Assembly: GCA_905182545.1 (NCBI GenBank)
Contig: CAJJBY010000002.1
Span: 124,001 to 188,000 of the forward strand
Length of the DNA: 64,000 nt
Direction: 5' to 3'
From: an uncultured Candidatus Puniceispirillum sp.
GTDB taxonomy: Bacteria; Pseudomonadota; Alphaproteobacteria; Puniceispirillales; Puniceispirillaceae
Shown: in pieces, positions 16,721-26,452 of the stretch
Position numbering within the stretch: position 1 is the first letter of the stretch
How the letters are laid out: the number at the start of each line of letters is the position of its first letter
Program-made: the position numbers and the translations under genes
Notes under the pieces: model-generated
What the model was told of the DNA's origin: nothing
Databases searched by the model: none
What the model saw: only the letters and a program-made list of their open reading frames with translations

Positions 16721-19510
16721 CTATTCGGCAGCAATTCCCAGCGTGGCGACAACCCTGCAAGCGGCAAATTTGAACTCAGGTATCTTACCAAATGGATCAA
16801 CAACCGGATTAGTCAAAATATTCGCGGCTGCCTCGACATATGCAAATGGCACAAAGACCATATCTTCAGCAACCGCACGATCAGCACGCGCCATGATCGA
16901 AATTGACCCGCGTCGCGTTTCAATAGTTATCATGTCACCAGCCTCAGCTCCCAATCGACGAAGGGTGCGAGGATGAAGTGAGGCATTTGCCTGCGGTTCA
17001 ACCGCATCAAGCACCTTGGCGCGGCGGGTCATTGATCCCGTATGCCAATGTTCGAGCTGACGACCCGTTGTCAAAATCATCGGATATTCTGTATCCGGTG
17101 TTTCAGCTGGTGCAATAATGCTGGCAGGGGTGAATCTAGCCCTTCCATCAGTTCGCGGGAACCCATCACCAAACACGATCGGCTGACCCGGATCAGTCTC
17201 ATCCAATGACGGATAGGTGACAACATTTTCAGCAGCCAAACGATCCCATGTAATATTATCGAGTGATTTCATTGATAGTTTCATTTCGGCAAACACTTCT
17301 CGCGGATGCCTGTAGGTCCAATCAAGACCAATGCGTTTGGCAAGCTCAACTGTAATCCACCAATCTTCGCGGGCATCACCTGGCGGTGCAATGGCCGGAC
17401 GACCCATTTGCACCTGACGGTTTGTATTGGTGGCGGTCCCTGTTTTTTCTGCCCATGCCGATGCTGGCAATATCACGTCAGCATAATTTGCAGTTTCAGT
17501 TAGGAAAATATCCTGCACAACTAGATGATCCAGCTTGGCAAGCGCATGCACGCGCATGATCGGACATCAGGATCGGACATGGCCGGGTTTTCACCAAGAA
17601 CATACATCGAAGTGATATCACCGTCGTGGACCGCATCCATAATTTCAGTCACGGTCAGACCTTTTTCTGGCGCAATCGAATCTGAATGCCAAATTTCATT
17701 AAAGGCCGAACGAACACCATCATCGTGACACTTTGATAATCGGGAAGGAACATCGGGATCAAACCCGCGTCAGATGCGCCCTGGACATTGTTCTGGCCGC
17801 GCAGCGGGTGTAAGCCTGTCCCTGGGCGCCCAACTTGCCCACACATCAAAGCCAGCGAAATCAGACAGCGTGAATTATCGGTTCCGTGAATATGCTGCGA
17901 AACGCCCATTCCCCAGAAAATCATCGCTGATGTGGCACCGGCAAAATCACGCGCAACAGCACGAAGGGTTTCAGCATCAATACCGCAAAATTCAGACATT
18001 TTTTCTGGCGAAAACTCTTTGAGATGCGTTTTCATCGCATCCCAGTTTTCGGTATAGCTCTCGATATACTGCTGATCATAAAGCTGTTCTTCGACAATCA
18101 CATGCATGATGGCATTCAGCATTGATACATCGGCACCCGGGCGGAATTGCAGCATATGCGATGCATGTCGCTTTGAGCCCCTGCCCTCGAGGATCCATCA
18201 CAATCAATTTGCCGCCACGTTTGGCAAATTGCTTGAAAGTAGGTGGCTGCTACCGGATGGTTTTCGGTCGGGTTGGCACCGATAACAATGGCGACATCGG
18301 CATTTTCAATTTCATTAAAAGTTGCTGTGACAGCAGCTGAACCTACATTTTCCATTAGCGCCGCAACTGAAGATGCGTGGCATAACCTTGTGCAATGATC
18401 CACGTTATTATGACCAAACCCTTGCCTGATCAACTTCTGAAATAAGTAAGCCTCTTCATTTGAGCATTTAGCTGAACCAAACCCGGCGACACGCTTTCCG
18501 CGACTATCACGGTGCCTTGCAAACCCGTTTGCCGCCACATCAAGCGCTTCTTCCCAAGTGGCTTCTCGGAAATGTGTCAACGGGTTTGCCGGATCTACAT
18601 TCAGCCCCTTTGCTGGAGCATCTTCACGCCTGATTAATGGTGTGGTTAAGACGATGATCATGATGCACATAATCAAAACCAAACCGACCTTTTACGCATA
18701 GACGATTTTCATTTGCTGGCCCATTTATGCCCTCAACATATTTAATTTTATCATCTTTAATTTTGAACGATAGCTGACAACCAACACCACAGTAAGGGCA
18801 AACAGACTTAACCTCGCGGTCATAATCTTGACTGTCGCCATGCTTGTTTGTCATCTAACACAGAGGCTGGCATTAAGGCTCCCGTTGGACAGGCCTGAAC
18901 ACACTCTCCGCATGCAACACAAGTTGACTGCCCCATCGGATCATTCATATCAAAAACGATTTGCGCATCAAGACCGCGTCCGGCCATGCCAATCACATCA
19001 TTAACCTGCACTTCACGACAAGCCCGAACGCAAAGATTACAATGGATACAGGCGTCCAGATTCACACTCATCGCCACATGGCTATCGTCAAGCAACGGAA
19101 CATGACAGGCTTCACGCGCCGGAAAACGGCTGTCCGACACGCCATTCAATGCGCGCCATGTCCAGAAAATGTGATGACGCATCATGCGGTTGATCTGGCT
19201 GATCTGCGGCAAGCAATTCGACTACAAGCGCGCGTGATTTCTCAGCACGTTCGCTTGCAGTATTCACCACCATGCCATCTTGCACTGGCCGAATACAAGA
19301 GGCGGCTAAAACCCGCTCACCCTCGATTTCGACCATACAGGCACGGCAATTTCCATCCGAGCGATAACCAGGCTCGGGCTTGTGACACAAATGTGGAATC
19401 AAGGTTCCTTGCGCTTGTGCCGCTTCCCAAATTGTCGCGTCTTCTGGCACGGAAATATCCTTGCCATCCAGTTTAATGGTTACAGTTTTTTGCGGCGTTG
19501 AATCTAGCAT
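16721..19510 (-). CDS. fdhA: NAD-dependent formate dehydrogenase, molybdo/tungsto-pterin alpha subunit (heavily frameshifted)
   Basis: Catalytic subunit oxidising formate to CO2, about 929 residues when repaired. Order: N-terminal [2Fe-2S] domain (ATIWEAAQAQG, DGNCRACMVEIEG), two [4Fe-4S] sites (CIHCNLCVRAC and CVACGECVQACPTGAL), bis-MGD domain with CPYCGVGC and a later CVKGRFG, the active-site Cys in CTRLCHASSVAAL, and the C-terminal MopB domain starting near PMILTTGRQLEHWHT. The active-site position is Cys, not Sec. At least seven frame changes are visible, near 19146, 18840, 18650, 18242, 18175, 17735 and 17570, yet conserved residues continue through each. Start: TGAGG before ATG, 7 bases after fdhB ends. 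The net length is a multiple of three. Confidence 0.9.
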
Positions 19511-19517
19511 GGGGGCC

Positions 19518-21215
19518 TCAGCTAACTTCTTCAGAGAAATGTTTCATCGTCAATACGAATTGGATTTGGGGCTGCTTGTCCCAGACCGCAGATCGAAGCA
19601 TCCTGCATCACTTGCACACAGATCACTCAACAAGAGGCTTGTCCCATTTATCGGCTTGCATCAGCTTGAACTGCCTTTCTCGCAACCGGCTCGGCATGGC
19701 GTGCATTGGCCACAGCTTTCATCTTCGAAAAAGCGCAGCATATTCAAGCGCCGCATCACGTACCCTATCTTGATCCGACAGCACCACCACCGCGGCCGAT
19801 CCAATAAAGGTACCAAGCGGTTGCAATGTATCAAAATCAAGCGGAACGTCATTCACGCTGGCAGGCAATAAGCCAGATGATGGCCCGCCCGGTTGATAGG
19901 CCTTAAAAACATGACCTTCGGTCATGCCACCAGCCGCCTCGATAATATCGGTAATGGTTGATCCAGCTGGCAAAAGATGCACACCCGGATTTACCACACG
20001 GCCCGAAACTGAGTAGCTGCGAAGGCCTGTCCGCCCGTTCTTTTCAACCGAAGACAGCACCTCTGGCCCTTCACGGCAAATGCGGGTGATCCAATGCAGC
20101 GTTTCGATATTATGCACCAATGTTGGCTGGTTAAAGACACCAACCTGCGCCACATAGGGTGGACGGTGACGCGGCAACCCGCGCTTGCCTTCAATCGATT
20201 CAATCATCGCGCTTTCTTCACCGCAGATATAGGCACCGGCACCACGGCGCAAATCAATATATCCCTTTGCCACCAAACCAGCATCTTCAAGCCTTGCGAT
20301 TTCATCAGCCAGAATTTTTAGCACAACCGGATATTCGTCACGCATATAAATAAAACAGGTATCTGCCTCAACCGCCCATGCCGCAATCAACATGCCCTCA
20401 AGGAACAAATGCGGCGTCCGCTCAAGATAATAACGGTCTTTGAACGTACCCGGCTCGCCCTCATCGCCATTCACGGCAAGATAGCGTGGCCCTTCAGCAG
20501 CCCGCACGAAGCCCCATTTTTTACCTGACGGAAATCCTGCTCCACCAAGCCCGCGAAGACCGCTTTGGTTCACCAATTCCTGAACCGCCTGCCAATCACC
20601 ATCAGCACGAAGCGACTCAAGCTTGTCATAACCGCCGGTCGCCCGATAGGCCGCCAAATCCTGATAATCGGTCATGTGCGGATGCGTGTCATCTGCCGCA
20701 ATCGCAGCATCGACCTTTTCGACTGTTGCAAAATCAATATGATTATGGCCAATTTCTAGCACTGGCGCGGTATTACAGCGTCCCATGCACGGCGCGCGCA
20801 AAACCCTTACCTTGGTCGGATCAAGACCATCTTCAAGCGCCGATTTCAACGCCTGCGCTCCAGCCAACTCACATGACAGCGAGTCACACACACGAATAGT
20901 CAATGCCGGTGGTGGCACGTCACCATCTTTCACAACGTCGAAATGCGCGTAAAAGGTGGCAACTTCGTAAACTTCGGTCTGCGCCATGCGCATTTCATCA
21001 GCAAGCGCATTGAGATGCCTCACGCTGAGATGTCCGTAATGATCCTGAATCAGATGCATATGTTCGATCAGCAAATCGCGTCGCCGCGACCGGTCGCCCA
21101 GAAGCGCCCGAACATCCGCCATGGCAGCATCATCAATTTGGCGTCCTTTCGGAGTTTTACGCCCTTTACCGGGGGCTGATTTCCAAACACCAATATCACC
21201 GTCGAAAGTATCCAA
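19518..21215 (-). CDS. fdhB: NAD-dependent formate dehydrogenase, fused NuoE-NuoF-type beta subunit (3' end frameshifted)
   Basis: Electron-transfer subunit passing electrons from formate to NAD+, about 565 residues. Residues 1-150 are a NuoE-like thioredoxin-fold [2Fe-2S] domain (CDSLSC, APCMGRC). Residues 200-500 are NuoF-like with the FMN loop GLRGLGGAGFPSGKKWGF, NADH site GAGAYICGEESA, and the [4Fe-4S] ligands ESCGQCTPCRAGC plus SICGLG. Fusion of the gamma and beta units is known from Methylobacterium Fdh1B. TTG start at 21215 with AGGAGAG 7 bases upstream. The frame is clean to 19740; then at least four indels occur in about 220 bp before the stop TGA at 19518. Complex I is excluded because the next gene is a formate dehydrogenase alpha subunit. 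Confidence 0.9.
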
Positions 21216-21510
21216 TCTTCTCTCCTAAAAATAACAACGAGACTGTCACATTGTCCTCGCCCAGCGTCAATTAGATTGTGTGAATTACCAGATAGCCCAA
21301 GCTATATATTCAAAAAAATCAGATATTGACTTTGGCTATAAAAACCAGAAAAAAATGACTTAAATGAAGCCTGGAGCAGTATTTGACGGATTAAGGCAAC
21401 TAGGATAATCAGTGTCGAATATTTGTACTTTTTTAATAATCAACACCTGGTAGGCCTTTAATCCCCATTTTATAACAAAACTGCTAGTTAACACCCTTAG
21501 AGGACCTTTT
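21216..21510. other. Divergent intergenic region between fdhB and the quinone oxidoreductase gene
   Basis: A 295-bp AT-rich region with no supportable ORF; promoters for both directions are expected here. TTGTACTTTTTTAATAATC at about 21423-21441 is promoter-like but has no canonical spacing. Confidence 0.5.
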
Positions 21511-22503
21511 ATGACCCTGCCAACTCAAATGACCGTTATCGAAATGCGCGAAGCTGGAAAGCCCAATGTACTGATTGAAGGCAAACGTGAGCTGCCTGCA
21601 GCGTCCGCCGATGAAGTGTTGATCAAAGTAACAGCCGCTGGAGTAAACGGGCCTGACCTGGTTCAACGGCGCGGCCATTACCCACCTCCAAAAGGTGCAT
21701 CCGACTTATTAGGTCCTTGAAGTATCGGGGGAGATTGTGGCTACGGGGAGTGATCAAACGCAATGGGCAATAGGCGACCATGTTTGCGCCTTAACCAATG
21801 GCGGTGGCTATGCTGAATATGTCGCGGTAACGGCAAGCCATTGCCTGCCAATTCCGGCAGGCGTGTCTGAAATTGATGCCGCTGGCCTTCCCGAGACTTA
21901 CTTTACCGTCTGGAGCAATGTGTTCTTTCAGCAGCAAATCAAACAAGATGGGGTTTTTCTTGTTCACGGCGGTGCTGGTGGTATTGGCTCGACAGCAATT
22001 CAGCTTGGCACAGCAATGGGATTGCAGGTTTTCACGACCGCTGGCTCGGATGAGGCCTGCGCCTATTGCGAAGCGCTCGGCGCGAAACGAGCCATCAATT
22101 TCAAACAGGATGACTTTGTTCCCATTCTGCGCGAGGCAGGCGGTGCAGATATCATCCTTGATATTATTGGTGGCGATTATGTTGCACGCAATATCAAAGC
22201 AGCCCGTGCCGATGCACGAATTATCCAGATTGCGTTCAATCTGGGATCAAAAATGGAAATTGATCTGATGCCGGTGATGCTTAAACGCATCACCCTTACC
22301 GGATCAACATTACGGTCACGCCCCGAAGCTTTTAAATCGGCAGTTGCCGCCGATCTGCAAAAAACCGCATGGCCTTTTTTCGACGCGGCACCGGCGCAAT
22401 TGAGGCAACGACTTTTACCAGCTTTGATCTGGCTGATGCAGCAAAAGCGCATGAATTGATGGAATCGGGAACCCAGCGCGGCAAGATTTTGCTGACGATA
22501 TAA
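21511..22503 (+). CDS. NAD(P)H:quinone oxidoreductase, zinc-less MDR family (two frameshifts)
   Basis: Medium-chain reductase of the QOR/PIG3 type, 330 residues after repair. The N-terminal GroES-like domain has AAGVNGPDLVQRRGHYPPP. The Rossmann domain has HGGAGGIGSTAIQLG near residue 150. The Cys/His zinc ligands of alcohol dehydrogenases are absent. The first frame stops at 21720, and LEVSGEIVATGSD continues one base over. The last frame change is near 22380, after which SFDLADAAKAHELMESG...GKILLTI reaches TAA at 22501-22503. One gain and one loss cancel, leaving a length divisible by three, which supports two sequencing errors. An AGAGGACC lies before the ATG. Confidence 0.85.
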
Positions 22504-22510
22504 TCTGGAT

Positions 22511-22543
22511 CATCTGGCGGCTATTGTTTGGCGGCTATTGTCT
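22511..22543 (+). repeat. Short tandem duplication of TGGCGGCTATTGT
   Basis: Two adjacent copies of the 13-mer TGGCGGCTATTGT lie just after the stop of the quinone oxidoreductase gene. They look like a replication-slippage duplication; no function is evident. Confidence 0.7.
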
Positions 22544-22562
22544 TTCCATCACAAAAGCAGCG

Positions 22563-23207
22563 TTAATCCCATTCAACGTCAAAATGGGTAACAACGTCCC
22601 GAATTTGCGCGTCATCAAGCCCTCGTGCCGGCAAACCGCGCAGTAAAAGCGCCAGCCTTGCCGTCTCTTCCAATTCTTCAACCGCATAAACGGCGGCCTC
22701 CAGCCCCTTGCCTGCGACCACCGGCCCATGATTGGCAAGCATCACCGCGCTATGTTTTCCGGCAAGCCCCTTAATGGCATTGGCCACGGCAGAATCACCC
22801 GGCCGAAAATAAGGAAGCAGCGCAACCTTACCAAGCCGCATCACCGAATAGGCAGTCAAAGGCGGTAAAAAATTTGCCGCATCATCAACAGGCAAGGTCG
22901 ACAGCGCCACTGAATGGGTTGCATGAAGATGCACAATCGCACCGGCTTGCGACCGGCCGTCATAAAACGCGGCATGAAGCGGCATTTCCTTGGTTGGCGG
23001 GTCACCCGAAATCAATGCTCCGGTCGCATCAAACCGGCTTAGCCTTGCTGGATTCAGCCTGCCAAAGCAGCTGTCAGTTGGCGTTACAAGAAGCCCACCA
23101 TCTTCACATCGAACCGAGATGTTCCCGCTTGACCCAACGGTAAGCCCGCGATCAAACATTGATTTCGCCAATTGGCAAATCTGTTCACGAAGCTCGGTTT
23201 CTGTCAT
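22563..23207 (-). CDS. otnC: 3-oxo-tetronate 4-phosphate decarboxylase (class II aldolase family)
   Basis: A 214-residue class II aldolase/adducin-fold enzyme. Metal and catalytic features: GNISVR near residue 30, HLHATHSVAL around residue 95 with the HxH zinc ligands, and a later ANHG. Its start overlaps the stop of the DUF1537 kinase gene by 4 bp (ATGA), so the pair is translationally coupled. In the characterised otn pathway OtnK phosphorylates 3-oxo-tetronate and OtnC decarboxylates the product to dihydroxyacetone phosphate. L-fuculose-phosphate aldolase and methylthioribulose dehydratase are homologous alternatives; the kinase partner favours OtnC. Confidence 0.82.
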   Translation of the reverse strand: MTETELREQICQLAKSMFDRGLTVGSSGNISVRCEDGGLLVTPTDSCFGRLNPARLSRFDATGALISGDPPTKEMPLHAAFYDGRSQAGAIVHLHATHSVALSTLPVDDAANFLPPLTAYSVMRLGKVALLPYFRPGDSAVANAIKGLAGKHSAVMLANHGPVVAGKGLEAAVYAVEELEETARLALLLRGLPARGLDDAQIRDVVTHFDVEWD

Positions 23208-24457
23208 TTTGCACCTCCTGCCAAAATCGCTGCGGCCTTTTCAAAAAAATTATCAGTGCCAAAATTCCCTGATTTCAGCGCAATCGTCAGATTTGATCCG
23301 ACGCGCATCGCTGGCACGCCCGGGTCAATTTCCGGCCCCATTGATAGGGCGTTCAACTGCAAAGCCCCGACAACCGCACCCGAGGTTTCACCGCCAGCAA
23401 CAATCAGACGTTCAACCCCAGCAGCAACAAGCGCAATGGCAAGATCACCAAATAATTTATCAAGCCGGTCAGCAATCGCTTGCATTCCAAATTCTGCCTG
23501 CACATGCTGAACCGCCGTTGGCGATGCCGATGAATAGAGTATCGGCAATCCGTCCTGCGCCAGAAACCATCTTAACAGACCATCAATTTCCACCTCACCC
23601 CGCATCACGCCAGCGACATCAATTTCATGTTGCGCGCCAGTTTTGGCATGGGTGGCAATCTGGTTTCGGGTTGCCTCAGAACAAGACCCGCTTAGAATGG
23701 CGCAGCGTCCAGCCTGCCCTTGCCAATCCAGCTTTGTTGCCGAAATCTTGCCGGTTTTGGCAAAATTTGCCGGCAGCCCCATCGCCACACCCGACCCGCC
23801 AGTGATCAAAACCAGATCACGCGCCGCAGCCCCAATCGCAATCAGATCATCATCATGAATTGCATCAACCACAATTAGATTGCGGCCATGACGCGCCTCA
23901 GCAGCAAGCGCATCACGAATTGCATCACTGCCCTCAGCGACGATAGCCATTGGCACATGCCCAACCACACCACAGCTTTGGCGACTTAGAACATTGCGAA
24001 GATCGGGATTGCACATTGGCGTTAGCGGATGATCTTTCATCGGGCTATCTGACAGCAATTGATCTTTGACGAAAAGATGGCCTTGGAATACCGTGCGTCC
24101 GGTTCTGGGAAATGCTGGACAAACAATGACCGCATCAGCCACCAATGCAGATGCCAGCGCCTCTGCCACCGGCCCGATATTGCCGTCATCGGTTGAGTCA
24201 AATGTTGAACAATATTTGAAGAAAAATTGTTTGCAGCCCTGATTTTGGAGCCATTTCAAAGCCGCTAACGACTGTTTGATAGCCTCCGCCGCAGGGATTG
24301 AACGCGACTTCAGCGCAATCACCCCTGCCTCGACAGATGCGTCTGCTGGTACTGATGGCACGCCGCTATATTGCACAACTGCCATTCCGGCTTTCGCCAA
24401 TGTATTGGCAAGGTCGCTAGATCCGGTAAAATCATCACCAATACAGCCAAGCAACAT
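23204..24457 (-). CDS. otnK: 3-oxo-tetronate kinase (DUF1537, four-carbon acid sugar kinase)
   Basis: About 417 residues. Two-domain DUF1537 kinase: the N-terminal acid-sugar-binding domain begins LLGCIGDDFTGSSDLANTLAKAG with the family IGDDFTGxxD motif, and KYCSTFDSTDDGNIG follows. The C-terminal nucleotide-binding domain has SGSCSEATRNQ and GGETSGAVVGAL. It uses ATP to phosphorylate a C4 3-keto acid sugar in the cytosol. ATG at 24457 is preferred over TTG at 24466. It is coupled to otnC. The OtnI isomerase and LtnD-type dehydrogenase that usually accompany OtnK are not in the window; other dehydrogenases stand nearby. Confidence 0.88.
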   Translation of the reverse strand: MLLGCIGDDFTGSSDLANTLAKAGMAVVQYSGVPSVPADASVEAGVIALKSRSIPAAEAIKQSLAALKWLQNQGCKQFFFKYCSTFDSTDDGNIGPVAEALASALVADAVIVCPAFPRTGRTVFQGHLFVKDQLLSDSPMKDHPLTPMCNPDLRNVLSRQSCGVVGHVPMAIVAEGSDAIRDALAAEARHGRNLIVVDAIHDDDLIAIGAAARDLVLITGGSGVAMGLPANFAKTGKISATKLDWQGQAGRCAILSGSCSEATRNQIATHAKTGAQHEIDVAGVMRGEVEIDGLLRWFLAQDGLPILYSSASPTAVQHVQAEFGMQAIADRLDKLFGDLAIALVAAGVERLIVAGGETSGAVVGALQLNALSMGPEIDPGVPAMRVGSNLTIALKSGNFGTDNFFEKAAAILAGGAK

Positions 24458-24596
24458 TGCGCTCAATCATCCATTGAAAAATAAATTCAAAAATGCCTTT
24501 CGGCGGTTTGCAGCATATCATGCCAATCGGTAACTACCAGCATGAAGTCGGTCTTTGCTGCCTTGGCCAAATGGGGTTGCAAAAGCCAGCGACAAA

Positions 24597-25211
24597 TTAG
24601 GCATGAAGCTCAAGCACGCGCTGCATTGACGGGCGTTCGCGCATTAATGCGTCATGCGCCCTGATTTTGGCGAATGGATCAAGATCAACCTCATCATCTT
24701 TGAACCAACGTGTCACCAGCGCCATATAGGGATCACAAAAAGAGAATTTATCACCAAGAACATACGGCCCTTTGAAATAATGGGCTTCGATCATCTGCGC
24801 ATATTCGGTCATGTTTTCCTTGACCTTGGCGCGCATTGCTTCATGCGCTGCTGGATCATCTGCCCAGCGTGCGCCGCGATGTTTATGCGCATGCGCAACA
24901 TGAACCGTTGATGCCATATAGCTGTTAAAGGCCTGCGCGATAGCAAATTCAAACGGATCGCTTGGTGCCAGATCTTGCTCGGGGAACCGCTGCGCCAAAT
25001 AAACAAGAATGGCAGGTGTTTCGGTCAAGACCCCCTTTTCGGTAACAAGTGACGGCAACCGCCCTTTCGGATTTACCGCTAAATAGGCTGGCGAGCGTTG
25101 TTCTCCTGTCATGAAATCAATACGAACCGCGTTATAGTCGGCACCAATATCTTCGAGCAGGATATGCGGCGCATAAGCTGCAGAATTTTTTGCATAGTAA
25201 AAGGTCAACAT
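24597..25211 (-). CDS. Glutathione S-transferase family protein
   Basis: A 204-residue protein with an N-terminal thioredoxin-like GSH-binding domain (MLTFYYAKNSAAYAPHILLED; VNPKGRLPSLV; LTETPAILVYLA with the Glu-Thr/Ser GSH contact) and an all-helical C-terminal domain ending ERPSMQRVLELHA. The active-site residue is probably the Ser/Tyr near position 10. It shares the strand with the otn genes but gaps of 130 and 57 bp make membership of that operon uncertain. It may be a detoxification or isomerase enzyme; the substrate is unknown. Confidence 0.88.
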   Translation of the reverse strand: MLTFYYAKNSAAYAPHILLEDIGADYNAVRIDFMTGEQRSPAYLAVNPKGRLPSLVTEKGVLTETPAILVYLAQRFPEQDLAPSDPFEFAIAQAFNSYMASTVHVAHAHKHRGARWADDPAAHEAMRAKVKENMTEYAQMIEAHYFKGPYVLGDKFSFCDPYMALVTRWFKDDEVDLDPFAKIRAHDALMRERPSMQRVLELHA

Positions 25212-25268
25212 GTCACAAGCCTCTTTTGGGTTATTATTTCGGGTTAGGTTTCGAGTTAAGGGTTTTGC

Positions 25269-26347
25269 TTATCGGCTTATCTTCGGCAGTTCAGCCACGC
25301 CATGATCGGACGCCAATTTGGCAAGAAGCGCAAGATCTGATGCCGCAAAAGGAATGCCGGTCTTGCGCCGTTCAGCCTCGAGGCGTGACTCAATTTCACC
25401 TGGCATCAAGATTTCGTCAAACCCATCGGCCAGCGGGTTGGTCTTGATCCGGCCAACAAACGTGTCCATCCGGTCGCGAAACCCCTGTTCAGTGACAAAA
25501 ATCCCCGGTTTCAGAGCCATGAAGAAATGCCCAACATTTTGTGGCCGATCCCAGACAGTATATTGATCCGGAACATCGCCACCAAAATTTGCTCCCGAAA
25601 AAACCCCAGCCAAAATTTCCATCAGCAACGACAGCCCTGACCCTTTATAGCCACCCATCGGCAAAACAACACCGCGAAGCGCGGCGGTTGCATCAGTCGT
25701 GACTTGGCCATTTTCATCAAGCGCATAGCCCTCAGGGATCGGCTCGCCACGTTTTTCCGCAAGCCTGATTTTACCTCGTGCCGCCACTGCAGGCGACATA
25801 TCCAACACAAAGGGCGGCAGCTTTCCAGCTGGTGCCGCCGCGCCAAACGGGCTTGTGCCAAGCAATCCTTCGCGCCCGCCCCATGGCGGCATAGCCTTTG
25901 ACGCATTGGTAAATACAAAGGCAAAATATCCAGCCTTGACCGCCTGCAAAAGATAGGTTGCCGCCATGCCAAAATGATTGCTGTTTCGCGCTGCAACAAC
26001 ACCAACACCGCAGCTATCCGCCATAGTGATGGCCTCATGCATGGCTTTGCGCCCGACAAGAAAGCCAAAGCCATTATCACCATCAAGCGACGCACAAGCC
26101 GCCACCGGTTTTTCAAGCTTCATTTCGGCACTGCTTTCACCATCCCGCGCTGAACCCGCTCAACATAAACCGGCAACCGTGAGAGCCCATGCGTGTGCAC
26201 CCCGCGAAGATCAGCCTCGACAAGACATTCGGCAATGATGGCTGCATCTTCATTGTTGACCCCCTTTCCGATCATGATCATGGTCGCAAAACGAACCGCA
26301 TCATCTGACATGACATAGGATTGAGACATTTGATTGGGCTTTGACAT
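25269..26347 (-). CDS. Malate/L-lactate dehydrogenase (Ldh2) family oxidoreductase (one frameshift)
   Basis: NAD(P)-dependent 2-hydroxy-acid dehydrogenase of the Ldh2/YlbC/sulfolactate-dehydrogenase family, about 359 residues after repair. N-terminal helices include LRGVHTHGLSRLP with the catalytic-His motif. The Rossmann-unlike core has RNSNHFGMAATYLL, NASKAMPPWGG with a GTSPFG pattern, and PMGGYKGSGLSLL. The frame changes near 26130-26138, where the first part ends as GMVKAVPK and the rest restarts MKLEKPVAACAS; one base restores AEMKLEK. Family substrates include malate, sulfolactate, ureidoglycolate and diketogulonate. Position next to otnKC suggests a C4 hydroxy acid, by inference. Confidence 0.82.
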
Positions 26348-26452
26348 TATTGATGCTCTTTGATGCTGATTGGGGTAACTACTGCCTTGGCAAGCCTTCC
26401 ATGACCGGCATCATTGCCGCCAAGTACGGGTCAAATCGGCTGAACTGGCAAA

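Noticed and set aside
18116-18682. Selenocysteine-encoding UGA in the formate dehydrogenase
   Set aside because: The active-site position is an ordinary Cys codon in CTRLCHASS; the stops seen come from frameshifts.
16721-21215. Respiratory complex I subunits NuoE/F/G
   Set aside because: The alpha subunit has a formate-dehydrogenase bis-MGD centre with an active-site Cys and no other nuo genes follow.
24487-24596. Short minus-strand protein-like frame after the GST gene
   Set aside because: About 36 codons with no clear start and no recognisable homology; too short to support.
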